From assembly GCA_021778875.1 (NCBI GenBank), contig JAJYBT010000034.1:1-10436 (forward strand): a DNA stretch of 10,436 nt, given 5' to 3'. Positions 1 through 6,138 of this stretch are shown here, in pieces. The position numbers and the translations under genes were made by a program. Below the pieces are notes generated by a model. It did no database searches, had not been told where the DNA came from, and saw nothing but the letters and a program-made list of their open reading frames with translations. Numbering within the stretch: position 1 is the stretch's first letter; each line of letters begins with the position of its first letter. Source of the stretch: Acidobacteriota bacterium. GTDB lineage: Bacteria > Acidobacteriota > Terriglobia > Terriglobales > Acidobacteriaceae.

Positions 1-581
1 CTGAGGCGCTGGTAGCCATCGACATCAACACCGGCAAGTACGTGGGCAAGACGGCGCGGCTTGAAGACACCATCGTCAAGACCAATCTGGATGCCATCCC
101 CGAGATCGTGCGCCAGATTCGTCTGCGCGACCTGGGCGGCATCATCATCATCGACTTCATCGATATGGATGAGCGCAAGAACCGCTTCAAGGTGATGGCC
201 GCTCTTGAGGAAGCCCTCAAAAACGACCGCGCGCCAACCAAAGTCCTGCAATTCAACGACTTCGGGCTGGTCGCCATTACCCGCAAGCGCGTCAAGCAGT
301 CCCTGGAGCGGACGCTCAGCGTGCCCTGCCCCGTCTGCCAGGCCACTGGCATGGTCAAGAGCCCCGCAACGGTGTGCAACGAGATCTACACCGAGTTGCG
401 CAAGATGCGGAAGCACTTTGAAAGCGCCGATGTGCTGCTGCGCGTGAACCCCGAAACGGTGAAGGTGCTCAAGGCAAACAACGCGCGCTGGCTGGTGGAA
501 TTCGAGGAACTGGTCGGCAAGAACATCCTGGTGAAGAGCGATCCGGGCCTGCACCCGGAACAATTCGACATTCAGGGATAG
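1..581 (+). CDS. rng: Ribonuclease G/E family endoribonuclease, 3' part
   Basis: This is the C-terminal 192 residues of an RNase G/E-type enzyme; the 5' end lies outside the window and the reading frame enters at base 3. The family cuts single-stranded RNA near 5'-monophosphate ends in rRNA maturation and mRNA decay. The fragment opens with the DNase I-like catalytic part: an AIDINTG motif, then LRDLGGIIIIDFIDMD. These carry the two aspartates (fragment residues 7 and 51) equivalent to the Mg-binding D303 and D346 of E. coli RNase E. A CPVCQATG motif follows at about bases 334-357; it matches the Zn-link cysteines used for dimerisation. After it come the small domain and an ending (EQFDIQG) like that of E. 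coli RNase G, with no RNase E-type scaffold tail. That favours RNase G over RNase E, although the missing N-terminus (S1 domain) prevents a final choice. Confidence 0.93.
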   Translation, partial: EALVAIDINTGKYVGKTARLEDTIVKTNLDAIPEIVRQIRLRDLGGIIIIDFIDMDERKNRFKVMAALEEALKNDRAPTKVLQFNDFGLVAITRKRVKQSLERTLSVPCPVCQATGMVKSPATVCNEIYTELRKMRKHFESADVLLRVNPETVKVLKANNARWLVEFEELVGKNILVKSDPGLHPEQFDIQG

Positions 582-602
582 ACTTGCTATCGTAGTAAAC
601 CG

Positions 603-633
603 CCAAAGGCTGGAGCGATGCTCCAGCCTTTGG
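603..633 (+). terminator. Perfect 14-bp hairpin after the RNase G gene
   Basis: Bases 603-616 are exactly complementary to 620-633, with a 3-base loop (617-619). The stem begins 22 bases after the RNase stop codon. The downstream flank (ccgttcttgc) is only weakly T-rich, so it may act as a weak terminator or as a 3'-end-stabilising hairpin rather than a strong intrinsic terminator. Confidence 0.65.
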
Positions 634-736
634 CCGTTCTTGCAAAGCCGCGCAACCTCCCGGCGGAAAGCTGTGTCTAAGCTGGTATCAGAAGCTGCGT
701 ACGGGATCGCGCAGGCACAGGGAAAATTTCGACCCA

Positions 737-743
737 CGAGGTA
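737..743 (+). promoter_or_regulatory. Ribosome binding site of the barrel gene
   Basis: GAGGT at 738-742 lies six bases before the ATG at 749. It favours this start over the in-frame ATG at 776. Confidence 0.6.
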
Positions 744-748
744 ACTCC

Positions 749-1621
749 ATGTCCTTTCTCAGTTCGACATCGTTGATGCGGCATGTCACCATCCTTTCGG
801 CCGCAGTGGCTTTCGCAGCCGGATCCGCGAGCGCCCAGTTCGCCGCCCCTGGAGGCGCTTCCAGCACGGCTGCGCCTTCGGCTGGTGAATCCAGTTCCAG
901 CGCATGGGAGCTTGCAGCCAACAATGCCGGCAGCGCCGACTCCCTGCCCGCGGCGCCAGCCGCCGAGGGAGCCGCAGCAGCCGGACAAGGCGGCGGGTAC
1001 CAGTCGCACAGCCTGTGGAGCCATCTGACGTATGAGGTGGGCGGCGGCTTCAATGCGCCATCGAGCGAGTCGTCCAAGTACATTACGTGGGGCGGGCAGT
1101 TGAACCTTGGCGCGGGATATCGCTTCAATCCGCACTTCAGTACACTGATCGAGTATCAGTTTCTTGACGACAAAGTGCCGGGCGCGCTGATCGCTCAAAC
1201 CACGGCCACGGGCGGCAATGCGCACATCTGGTCGTTCACGCTGGCGCCTGTCTACGAGTTGTTCCCCACGCACACCAATGATTTCTACGTCACCGGCGGG
1301 GGCGGGTTCTATCGCAAAGTCACCAACTTCAGTGTTCTCCAGCCGACGCAGTTCTGCAGCTACTTCTATTGCGGCTATGGATACGCGCCGCAGACGGTTG
1401 GACACTTCTCCAGCAACCAGGGAGGCTGGAACATCGGCGGCGGCTTCAGTCACCGGATGGGCGGCGAGTATGGCGACAGCAGGGTGAAGCTCTTTGCCGA
1501 GGTACGCTTCCTCGACGTGCTGAACCCTTCGATCATCGCGCAGTCGGCGAACGGCCTTGCGCCCGCCACCATTGGCGCAAACACCAAGGTGATTCCCGTG
1601 AGCTTCGGAGTGCGCTGGTAG
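749..1621 (+). CDS. Outer-membrane beta-barrel protein with signal peptide
   Basis: A 290-residue protein. Residues 1-29 look like a signal peptide: a hydrophobic stretch TILSAAVAFAAG and a likely cut after SASA, before Q30. Residues 31-85 are a low-complexity Ala/Ser/Gly/Pro linker. From about residue 90 to the end the pattern is that of a small outer-membrane barrel: alternating polar and aromatic strands, many Gly and Tyr, and a C-terminal aromatic residue (FGVRW) as used for recognition by the BAM machinery. The size fits an 8-stranded OmpA/opacity-like fold. The function is unknown; related proteins are called outer membrane beta-barrel or porin-family proteins. Cys203 and Cys208 flank an aromatic loop (SYFY) and could form an extracellular disulfide. 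The start is supported by GAGGT at 738-742, six bases upstream. A second in-frame ATG at 776 would also leave a usable signal peptide but lacks this site. The gene appears monocistronic. Confidence 0.82.
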   Translation: MSFLSSTSLMRHVTILSAAVAFAAGSASAQFAAPGGASSTAAPSAGESSSSAWELAANNAGSADSLPAAPAAEGAAAAGQGGGYQSHSLWSHLTYEVGGGFNAPSSESSKYITWGGQLNLGAGYRFNPHFSTLIEYQFLDDKVPGALIAQTTATGGNAHIWSFTLAPVYELFPTHTNDFYVTGGGGFYRKVTNFSVLQPTQFCSYFYCGYGYAPQTVGHFSSNQGGWNIGGGFSHRMGGEYGDSRVKLFAEVRFLDVLNPSIIAQSANGLAPATIGANTKVIPVSFGVRW

Positions 1622-1651
1622 TTCAGCCCCGGAAGCAGGCAGCATAGAAAA

Positions 1652-1706
1652 GCCCCCGGTCTTCATCCCGTTTTCCCGCAAGGGAAAACTGGGATGAGCC
1701 GGGGGC
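1652..1706. terminator. Bidirectional terminator between convergent genes
   Basis: A long, nearly continuous hairpin. Outer stem: 1652-1659 pairs with 1699-1706. Middle stem: 1664-1669 with 1691-1696. Inner stem: 1670-1677 with 1682-1689. The loop is gcaa (1678-1681). On the plus strand it is followed by aatatattttct. On the minus strand it is followed by a T run (the complement of the A-rich atagaaaa on its left side). It sits 30 bases after the barrel-gene stop and 10 bases before the end of the convergent minus-strand gene, so it can end both transcripts. Confidence 0.85.
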
Positions 1707-1716
1707 AATATATTTT

Positions 1717-2106
1717 CTACAAGATGCCGAGAACTCTGAGCCGCACTAGCCCGCCGGCGAGAACGCCCAGCGGTGCAATGGCCACCTGTGCCAACTGGTA
1801 CCAGATGGGCTGCTGTCCACGCAATTGCAGTGCGCTGAGCGCGGCCAGCGCCAGAAGGATGAGCCCCAGCGCCAGCACGTGGACAAGCGGGTTGGCTGCG
1901 CCGATCCACGCGGTGACGTAACCGCCCGCTGCGCCGGCCAGAAACGAAGCGCCAAGATTGACGACCGTGTAGCTCGCTCCCGGCCTTGCATTCACAGCCG
2001 CCAGGCTCGGCGCAAACAACTGCAGCAGTCCGCGCATCCCCAGGACCACCAGCACCGCTGCGGCAAAGCCCGCCGCCAGAGACAGAAACGTGTGCAGGAT
2101 TACCAT
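1717..2106 (-). CDS. Small four-helix membrane protein, unknown function
   Basis: A 129-residue hydrophobic protein with about four predicted transmembrane helices: roughly residues 5-31, 46-68, 73-95 and 102-122. The loops are short, with a positively charged C-terminal end (VRLRVLGIL). I recognise no catalytic or binding motif, so no function is proposed. Its ATG overlaps the end of the upstream 124-residue gene by 7 bases, and no clear Shine-Dalgarno sequence precedes it, which suggests translational coupling to that gene. It is the last gene of the minus-strand block and is closed by the bidirectional terminator. The hydrophobicity pattern makes a real membrane protein much more likely than a shadow frame. 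Confidence 0.75.
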   Translation of the reverse strand: MVILHTFLSLAAGFAAAVLVVLGMRGLLQLFAPSLAAVNARPGASYTVVNLGASFLAGAAGGYVTAWIGAANPLVHVLALGLILLALAALSALQLRGQQPIWYQLAQVAIAPLGVLAGGLVRLRVLGIL

Positions 2107-2474
2107 GGCTTGCGTTCCGTCTGCGTGGGCGCGCCCACCTCGCCGCGTTCAATACGCCCCAGAAATGCCCGCGCCAGGCGCGGCTCGCCGGGGTGGCTTT
2201 CGCCATGGATGGAGCAGAGATCGAGGAACTCGTCGCAGAGCGCATTGGGTTCGCCGGACTGGAGGGAGACGGCCTGCAACGCGAAGGCCAGATCGCGCAG
2301 GCGCGCGGCCTCCGGCCAGGCGTGACCGTCGCCGTCCTCGCTCAGCAACTCGATGTCTGAGAAGAGCCCGCGACGGCCGTGCGCGCACTCTTCAAGGCAG
2401 GCCAGCAGTTGGTCCGCAAAGACGCGGCTGAGGGTTTCAAGCTGCGCAGAATCGATGCTGTCGTGCGGTTCCAT
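2100..2474 (-). CDS. Hypothetical 124-residue soluble protein
   Basis: The frame stays open far upstream, but the real start is most likely the ATG at 2474 (protein beginning MEPHDS): everything upstream of 2491 is occupied by the M24 peptidase gene in another frame. A GGAAGG-like ribosome site lies just before this ATG, and the gap to the peptidase stop codon is 16 bases. The product is acidic and predicted mainly helical, without signal peptide or membrane segment. Four cysteines (in LACLEEC, ALCDEF and LDLCS) are scattered and do not form an obvious metal site. I do not recognise the family. Position, tight spacing and the 7-base overlap with the downstream membrane-protein gene support a real gene in the same operon. 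Confidence 0.65.
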   Translation of the reverse strand: MEPHDSIDSAQLETLSRVFADQLLACLEECAHGRRGLFSDIELLSEDGDGHAWPEAARLRDLAFALQAVSLQSGEPNALCDEFLDLCSIHGESHPGEPRLARAFLGRIERGEVGAPTQTERKPW

Positions 2475-2490
2475 GGGCCTTCCCGTCTGG

Positions 2491-3831
2491 CTACTTTGCT
2501 TGCATCGCGGCTTCCACTTCGTTGGCGGTGTGGGGCATGGCGGCGTCGAGGTCGATGAGCTTTCCGTCCGGGCCCACAAGAAAATCGCATTCGATGCGTA
2601 CGCCGATTTTCTCTTCGGGAATATAAACGCCCGGCTCGATGGTGAAGACCATGCCGGGCTTGAGCAGCGCGGGATAGTTGGCGGGGTCGTGTACATCGAT
2701 GCCGACCATGTGGCCCAGTCCGTGCAGCCAGTACTTGCCGAGCGGCTGGCCGTGCAGGTCTTTGCCGTGGGTGTTGATGTAGTTGTAGGCCACCGTGTCC
2801 AGCGAATTGGGGTCCTTGCGGTCGCGGTCGTCGATGGTGGATTTGCCCGCGACGAAGGCCCGGATCGCAGCCTGCTGCGCGCCCAGCACGATGTTGTATA
2901 TCTCGCGCTGACGTGCCGTGAAATGGCCGTTGGCTGGCACGGTGCGGGTGATGTCGGCGGCGTACATCGAGTACTCGCAGGCCGCATCGACAACCACAAT
3001 GTCGCCATTCCTGATGGTGCTCGCATTCGCAGAGTAGTGCAGCGTGGTCGAGTTGATGCCTGTGCCGACGATGGGCGCATAGGACGGCCGCTCGCAGCCC
3101 TGCTCCATCCACACGGCTGTCATGCTGCCCGCAATGGCGCGCTCGGTTTTGCCCGGCTTCACATCGCGCATCATTGCGCGCTGGGCGGCGATGCTGGCCT
3201 CGCTGGCTTTTTTGATCAGGCCGATTTCGCCGGCGTCCTTTTCCTGGCGCAGGGGCATGGTCAGGCTGGTCACGTCGCGGGCTGCGGGCGTCGAGTCGTC
3301 GCCCAGCGTGGCCGCGTTGAAGCTCACAAGCGCCCGTGCCTGCTGCGCCTCCGGCTGCGTCCACAGGTTCCATGCCAGTTTGCGGTCGGCGGCGACCAGC
3401 TTGTTCAGCTCGGCGGGCAGCGCCGCCATCGGCTCCACTTCATCCACGCCCGTCGCCGTGCTCACGCCGGGAGTCGCGGCGTCCATCTTGACGCCGGTGT
3501 AGAGCTCCATGCGCAGATTGCGCGTGGGCAGAAACAGTATCTCCCTGTAGCTCCGCTTCGCATCGGGCTCGCTGGAGGGGCCAATGATCATCAACGCCGC
3601 TCCGGGCTCGTTCCAGCCCGTCAGGTAGTAGAAGTCCGAGTCCTGGCGGTAGGGCATGAAGTCCAGCAGCGGCTCGGGAGCGGAAAACAGGACTGCGACC
3701 CCGCCCTTGAGCGAAGCGGCCAGAGCCACGCGACGCGCGTGGTACGCGCTGGCGGGCTGCTTTTCAAGGGCATGCAAGGCAGGAAGGGCAGCGAGCGCGG
3801 CCACCAGGACAACAGCGCGGAGCGATTTCAT
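2491..3831 (-). CDS. Exported Xaa-Pro aminopeptidase (aminopeptidase P, M24B)
   Basis: A 446-residue metallopeptidase expected to remove N-terminal residues that precede proline. Residues 1-21 form a signal peptide (KSLR, a hydrophobic core, and a likely cut after ALHA), so the enzyme should work in the periplasm or outside, unlike cytoplasmic E. coli PepP. Residues about 30-180 are the aminopeptidase P N-terminal domain (for example DSDFYYLTGWNEPGAAL). Residues about 195-440 are the pita-bread catalytic domain. All five dinuclear-metal ligands are visible: D282 and D293 (VVDAACEYSMYAADITRT), H374 (HGLGHMVGIDVHD), E399 (TIEPGVY) and E414 (VRIECDF). The helper histidines H265, H370 and H381 are also present. 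It should therefore be active, with Mn or a similar metal. It lies 61 bases downstream of the decarboxylase-like gene, in the same direction. The ribosome site before the ATG is weak. Confidence 0.93.
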   Translation of the reverse strand: MKSLRAVVLVAALAALPALHALEKQPASAYHARRVALAASLKGGVAVLFSAPEPLLDFMPYRQDSDFYYLTGWNEPGAALMIIGPSSEPDAKRSYREILFLPTRNLRMELYTGVKMDAATPGVSTATGVDEVEPMAALPAELNKLVAADRKLAWNLWTQPEAQQARALVSFNAATLGDDSTPAARDVTSLTMPLRQEKDAGEIGLIKKASEASIAAQRAMMRDVKPGKTERAIAGSMTAVWMEQGCERPSYAPIVGTGINSTTLHYSANASTIRNGDIVVVDAACEYSMYAADITRTVPANGHFTARQREIYNIVLGAQQAAIRAFVAGKSTIDDRDRKDPNSLDTVAYNYINTHGKDLHGQPLGKYWLHGLGHMVGIDVHDPANYPALLKPGMVFTIEPGVYIPEEKIGVRIECDFLVGPDGKLIDLDAAMPHTANEVEAAMQAK

Positions 3832-3892
3832 TCCGCTATTGTCGCGCCTCGTGCCGTTCAGCGCAAAAGCTGATTTGCGAATTTGCGTGGGC

Positions 3893-5320
3893 TTACTCGC
3901 TGGAGGCCCTCAGCATTGCGGCCAGGCTGCGGTCCACATCGTCTTCGGTGGTGGCCCATGAGGACACGCTGATACGCATGGCGGTGTGGCCTTGCCATAC
4001 CGTGGAGCCGCACCAGCAGGTGCCGTCGGCTTGCAGTCGGGCAATGGTCCTCAGCGTCTTTTCCGGTGAGCCGAAGGAGACGAGCACCTGGTTAATGACC
4101 ACGTCGTTGAGCACGTCGAAGCCGGCGGCGCGCAGGCCGCGGGCAAAGCGGCGGGCGTGGCTCGATGTGCGCTCCACGATCTGGGCCATGCCGGAGCGGC
4201 CCAGCGAGCGCAGACCTGCCCACAACTCAACGCCGCGCGCACGGCGCGAGAGCTCAGGGTTGTAGTTGGAGGGCTCGCGCTGCTCGCCTTGAATGAGATA
4301 TGGGGCCTGAATCGACATGGCCGCGCGCAATGCCAGCGGATCGCGCACCAGCGCAATGCCGCAGTCGTATCCGATGTTCGGCCACTTGTGGCCATCGGTG
4401 GCCCAGGAGTCGGCCTGCTCAAAGCCCTTGGTCAGATGCTTGTATGCGGGCGACGTCGCGGCCCATAGGCCGAAGGCCCCGTCCACGTGAATCCACGCAC
4501 CGGCAGCGCGTGCCGCCGGATAGATGGCCTCGGCCGGATCGAAGGCGCCGGTGTTCACATTGCCCGCCTGCAGGCAGAGAATCGTCCTGGAGTCCAGATG
4601 CGGCAGCGCATCGGCTCGCATGCGGCCCTGGGAGTCCACGGGAACACGGACCACGCGGTTGCGGCCCAGGCCCAGCAGGCCAAGTGCCTTGGCCACGGAG
4701 GGGTGGGCTTCCTCGCCTACGACGACGGTGATGGGTGGAGCGCCAAACAGTCCGTCGTTCTTCACGTCCCACCCGGCGCGCTCGCACAGGGCATTACGGG
4801 CAGCGGCGAGCGAGGAAAAGTTGGCCATGGTGGCCCCTGTGACGACCGCGCCGCCGGTGCCGGCGGGCAGGTTGAGCAATTCCCTAACCCATTCCAGCGC
4901 CACCTCTTCCAGCGTGACGGCCACCGGGGACTGCGCCCGCTGGGCTGCGTTCTGATCCCAGGCGCTGACCAGCCAGGAAGAAGCGAGCGCGGCGGGCAGG
5001 CAGCCGCCGTTCACGAAGCCGAAGAAGCGGCCGCTGTTCTTGGCCACCGTGGCCGGCGAGCCGTACTCATGGAGCAGATGGAGGACCGTCTCAGGGCTGG
5101 TGGGCCCGGGCGGCAACGGACCGCGCAATGCGTTCAACGCGCTCACGGCCTGCGGGCTGGGCGCAACGGACCGGGTATCTTCACCTTCCAGGTAGTCCAT
5201 CGCGTCGCGGGCAGCCCGCTTCAGCAGCGCGCTGCGGGCTTCGGAGTGAGAAAGAGCAGATGAGTGAGAAACAGCCATAGATAGTGCCGAGTCTAGCATT
5301 GCCATTGAATTTCCACTCAT
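3893..5320 (-). CDS. Group II PLP-dependent decarboxylase family protein
   Basis: A 475-residue fold-type I PLP enzyme of the family that includes glutamate, aromatic amino acid and diaminobutyrate decarboxylases. Visible landmarks: the cofactor-stacking histidine H206 (GEEAHPSV), substrate/cofactor-site GNVNTGAFDP (253-262), the PLP ring-nitrogen aspartate D280 (HVDGAFG) and the Schiff-base lysine K312 (ATDGHKWPNIGYDCG). The length is normal for the family. The substrate cannot be read from the sequence, and the loop that carries the catalytic tyrosine in animal DOPA decarboxylase is divergent here (Y353 is a candidate). Decarboxylation of an aromatic or acidic amino acid is possible, as is a side activity such as aldehyde formation. 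The start is uncertain: ATGs at 5320, 5305, 5299 and 5278 are all in frame, and none has a strong ribosome site. The first is used here. It is the first gene of the minus-strand block. Confidence 0.87.
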   Translation of the reverse strand: MSGNSMAMLDSALSMAVSHSSALSHSEARSALLKRAARDAMDYLEGEDTRSVAPSPQAVSALNALRGPLPPGPTSPETVLHLLHEYGSPATVAKNSGRFFGFVNGGCLPAALASSWLVSAWDQNAAQRAQSPVAVTLEEVALEWVRELLNLPAGTGGAVVTGATMANFSSLAAARNALCERAGWDVKNDGLFGAPPITVVVGEEAHPSVAKALGLLGLGRNRVVRVPVDSQGRMRADALPHLDSRTILCLQAGNVNTGAFDPAEAIYPAARAAGAWIHVDGAFGLWAATSPAYKHLTKGFEQADSWATDGHKWPNIGYDCGIALVRDPLALRAAMSIQAPYLIQGEQREPSNYNPELSRRARGVELWAGLRSLGRSGMAQIVERTSSHARRFARGLRAAGFDVLNDVVINQVLVSFGSPEKTLRTIARLQADGTCWCGSTVWQGHTAMRISVSSWATTEDDVDRSLAAMLRASSE

Positions 5321-5333
5321 TTCGCCGTATTCT
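5305..5333 (+). promoter_or_regulatory. Candidate sigma70-type promoter for rimP-nusA-infB
   Basis: TTGAAT (5305-5310), a 17-base spacer and TATTCT (5328-5333), each matching 4 of 6 consensus bases. It would give a transcript starting near 5340, with about a 140-base leader before the rimP start chosen here. It overlaps the candidate divergent promoter: the two -10 elements share bases 5329-5333. Confidence 0.3.
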
Positions 5334-5356
5334 AAGAAGGCAGACGAATTTGTCCG
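5329..5356 (-). promoter_or_regulatory. Candidate sigma70-type promoter for the decarboxylase operon
   Basis: Read on the minus strand: CGGACA (5356-5351, 4 of 6 matches to the -35 consensus), a 16-base spacer, then TAGAAT (5334-5329, 5 of 6 matches to the -10 consensus). Transcription would begin only a few bases from the ATG at 5320. The mRNA would then be leaderless, or translation would begin at one of the inner ATGs. Pattern match only. Confidence 0.35.
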
Positions 5357-5358
5357 CC
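5339..5358. promoter_or_regulatory. Imperfect 20-bp palindrome in the divergent control region
   Basis: The two 10-base arms are complementary at 8 of 10 positions, with the centre between 5348 and 5349 and no loop. It covers the -35 element and spacer of the candidate minus-strand promoter, which is a typical place for a repressor operator. Several palindromes of this quality are expected by chance in 10 kb, so only the location makes it notable. Confidence 0.3.
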
Positions 5359-5394
5359 TGAGTTGCCGTGGGTTTGCCGGCTGGCGGAGAGATG

Positions 5395-5420
5395 AGTGGG
5401 CTTACAGCCCACTTTTTATT
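5395..5420 (+). terminator. Intrinsic terminator in the rimP leader (possible attenuator)
   Basis: Perfect 8-bp stem (5395-5402 with 5406-5413), GC-rich at its centre, loop tac, followed at once by a T-rich tail (5413-5420, ttttattt). No plus-strand gene ends nearby: the last one stops at 1621. The only transcript it can act on is therefore the leader of rimP-nusA-infB. It lies inside a possible upstream extension of the rimP frame (GTG at 5368), but that extension does not resemble RimP. Confidence 0.65.
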
Positions 5421-5481
5421 TGGGGCAGATTTTTCAGAAAAACCCCAGGGTCAGGGCCGCCGATTGGGCGGCGTGGAAACG

Positions 5482-6072
5482 ATGACGGCAAGGCTGGACG
5501 AAATCCGGTTGGCAGCGGCGAGAGTGGCCGCCTCGCATGGGTTGGACGTGGTGGATCTGGAACTCGCCGGTCCGGCCAAAGAGCGTGTTCTCCGCGTCTT
5601 TCTGGAGAGGAACGCCGAAGGGCGCGCGCGACTGAAGGCCGAGGTAGCCGCGGGAGCCGAGGGGCTTCCCGAGGGCCTTGCGGAAGGCAGGCTGAGCGTG
5701 GAGCAGCTTTCCGGCATGACCCACGAGGATTGTGCGGCCTTCAGCCGCGATTTTGGAGTGCTGCTGGACGTGGAAGACCTGATTCCCGGCGGGGAGTACA
5801 CGCTGGAGGCCAGCTCGCCCGGTCTGGATCGCAAGCTGACGAAGCTTGAGGATTTTCAACGATTTGCGGGGAGCCTTGTGAAGGTGCAGACCTTCGAGCC
5901 GATCCGCAACAACCGCCACTGGCAGGGCCGGCTGGCGACCGGAGCGGGCGAGACGATTACCCTCGACCTGGCTGCCGTGAAGCAGAACAGCAAGAGCCGG
6001 AAGACCGGCGTAAACACAGTGGAGATTGCGCTGGGCAACATCGAAAAAGCGCAGTTGATTCCAGAGATTTAA
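5482..6072 (+). CDS. rimP: Ribosome maturation factor RimP
   Basis: A 196-residue protein that assists late assembly of the 30S ribosomal subunit in the cytoplasm. Residues 1-43 and 78-117 form the N-terminal alpha/beta domain: LDEIRLAAARVAASHGLDVVDLEL, then MTHEDCAAFSRDFGVLLD and the family signature LEASSPGLDR (108-117). From about 120 the SH3-like C-terminal domain follows (FQRFAGSLVKVQTFEPIRNNRHWQGRL). It is longer than the usual 150-160 residues because of an extra Ala/Glu/Gly-rich segment at about 44-77. The start was chosen at ATG 5482 because the family begins here. The frame is open back to a GTG at 5368 (234 residues), but those residues look unrelated and cover the leader terminator. 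A GTG at 5473 is a further option; the ribosome site is weak. It is the first gene of the canonical rimP-nusA-infB operon. Confidence 0.9.
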   Translation: MTARLDEIRLAAARVAASHGLDVVDLELAGPAKERVLRVFLERNAEGRARLKAEVAAGAEGLPEGLAEGRLSVEQLSGMTHEDCAAFSRDFGVLLDVEDLIPGGEYTLEASSPGLDRKLTKLEDFQRFAGSLVKVQTFEPIRNNRHWQGRLATGAGETITLDLAAVKQNSKSRKTGVNTVEIALGNIEKAQLIPEI

Positions 6073-6080
6073 GGGTTTTC

Positions 6081-6138
6081 CGGGCCTCAGGAGCGAGACC
6101 TGGACACCTGGCCAGGGGCGGGCAGAGGCCCGCGCCTC
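6081..6138 (+). promoter_or_regulatory. Competing hairpins between rimP and nusA
   Basis: Bases 6081-6088 are exactly complementary to 6125-6132 (8 bp), enclosing a smaller 5-bp stem (6099-6103 with 6112-6116). Alternatively, 6125-6129 can pair with 6134-6138 across a 4-base loop. The two folds exclude each other because both use 6125-6129. Neither is followed by a T run, so this is not a terminator. It may be a processing site or a structure that affects nusA translation. The rest of the 143-base gap shows nothing else clear. Confidence 0.3.

Noticed and set aside
582..748. Search for a promoter of the barrel gene
   Set aside because: Apart from the hairpin 603-633 and the ribosome site, I found no -35/-10 pair with acceptable spacing, so no promoter is called.
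677..2245. A 522-codon minus-strand frame spanning the barrel gene, the terminator and the small membrane gene
   Set aside because: It crosses a bidirectional terminator and two better-supported genes, and its composition (Arg/Ala/Gly/Ser) is typical of a GC-rich shadow frame.
2342..3373. A 343-codon minus-strand frame inside the peptidase gene
   Set aside because: It is an off-frame reading of the M24 gene, rich in Arg, His and Gly, with no motif. It does not indicate a frameshift because the true frame is unbroken.
2353..3873. A 506-codon plus-strand frame over the M24 peptidase gene
   Set aside because: It is the complement of a gene with all five metal ligands intact. The translated product is His/Val/Gly-rich without any recognisable domain.
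3862..3886. Small hairpin and atttgcg direct repeat between the decarboxylase and peptidase genes
   Set aside because: The stem is only 6 bp, there is no T run on the minus strand, and the repeat is a short chance-level pair.
5368..5481. GTG-initiated N-terminal extension of rimP (38 residues)
   Set aside because: The extension does not resemble RimP, which normally begins at about the residue encoded at 5482, and it runs through a perfect terminator hairpin. It is kept only as an alternative start.
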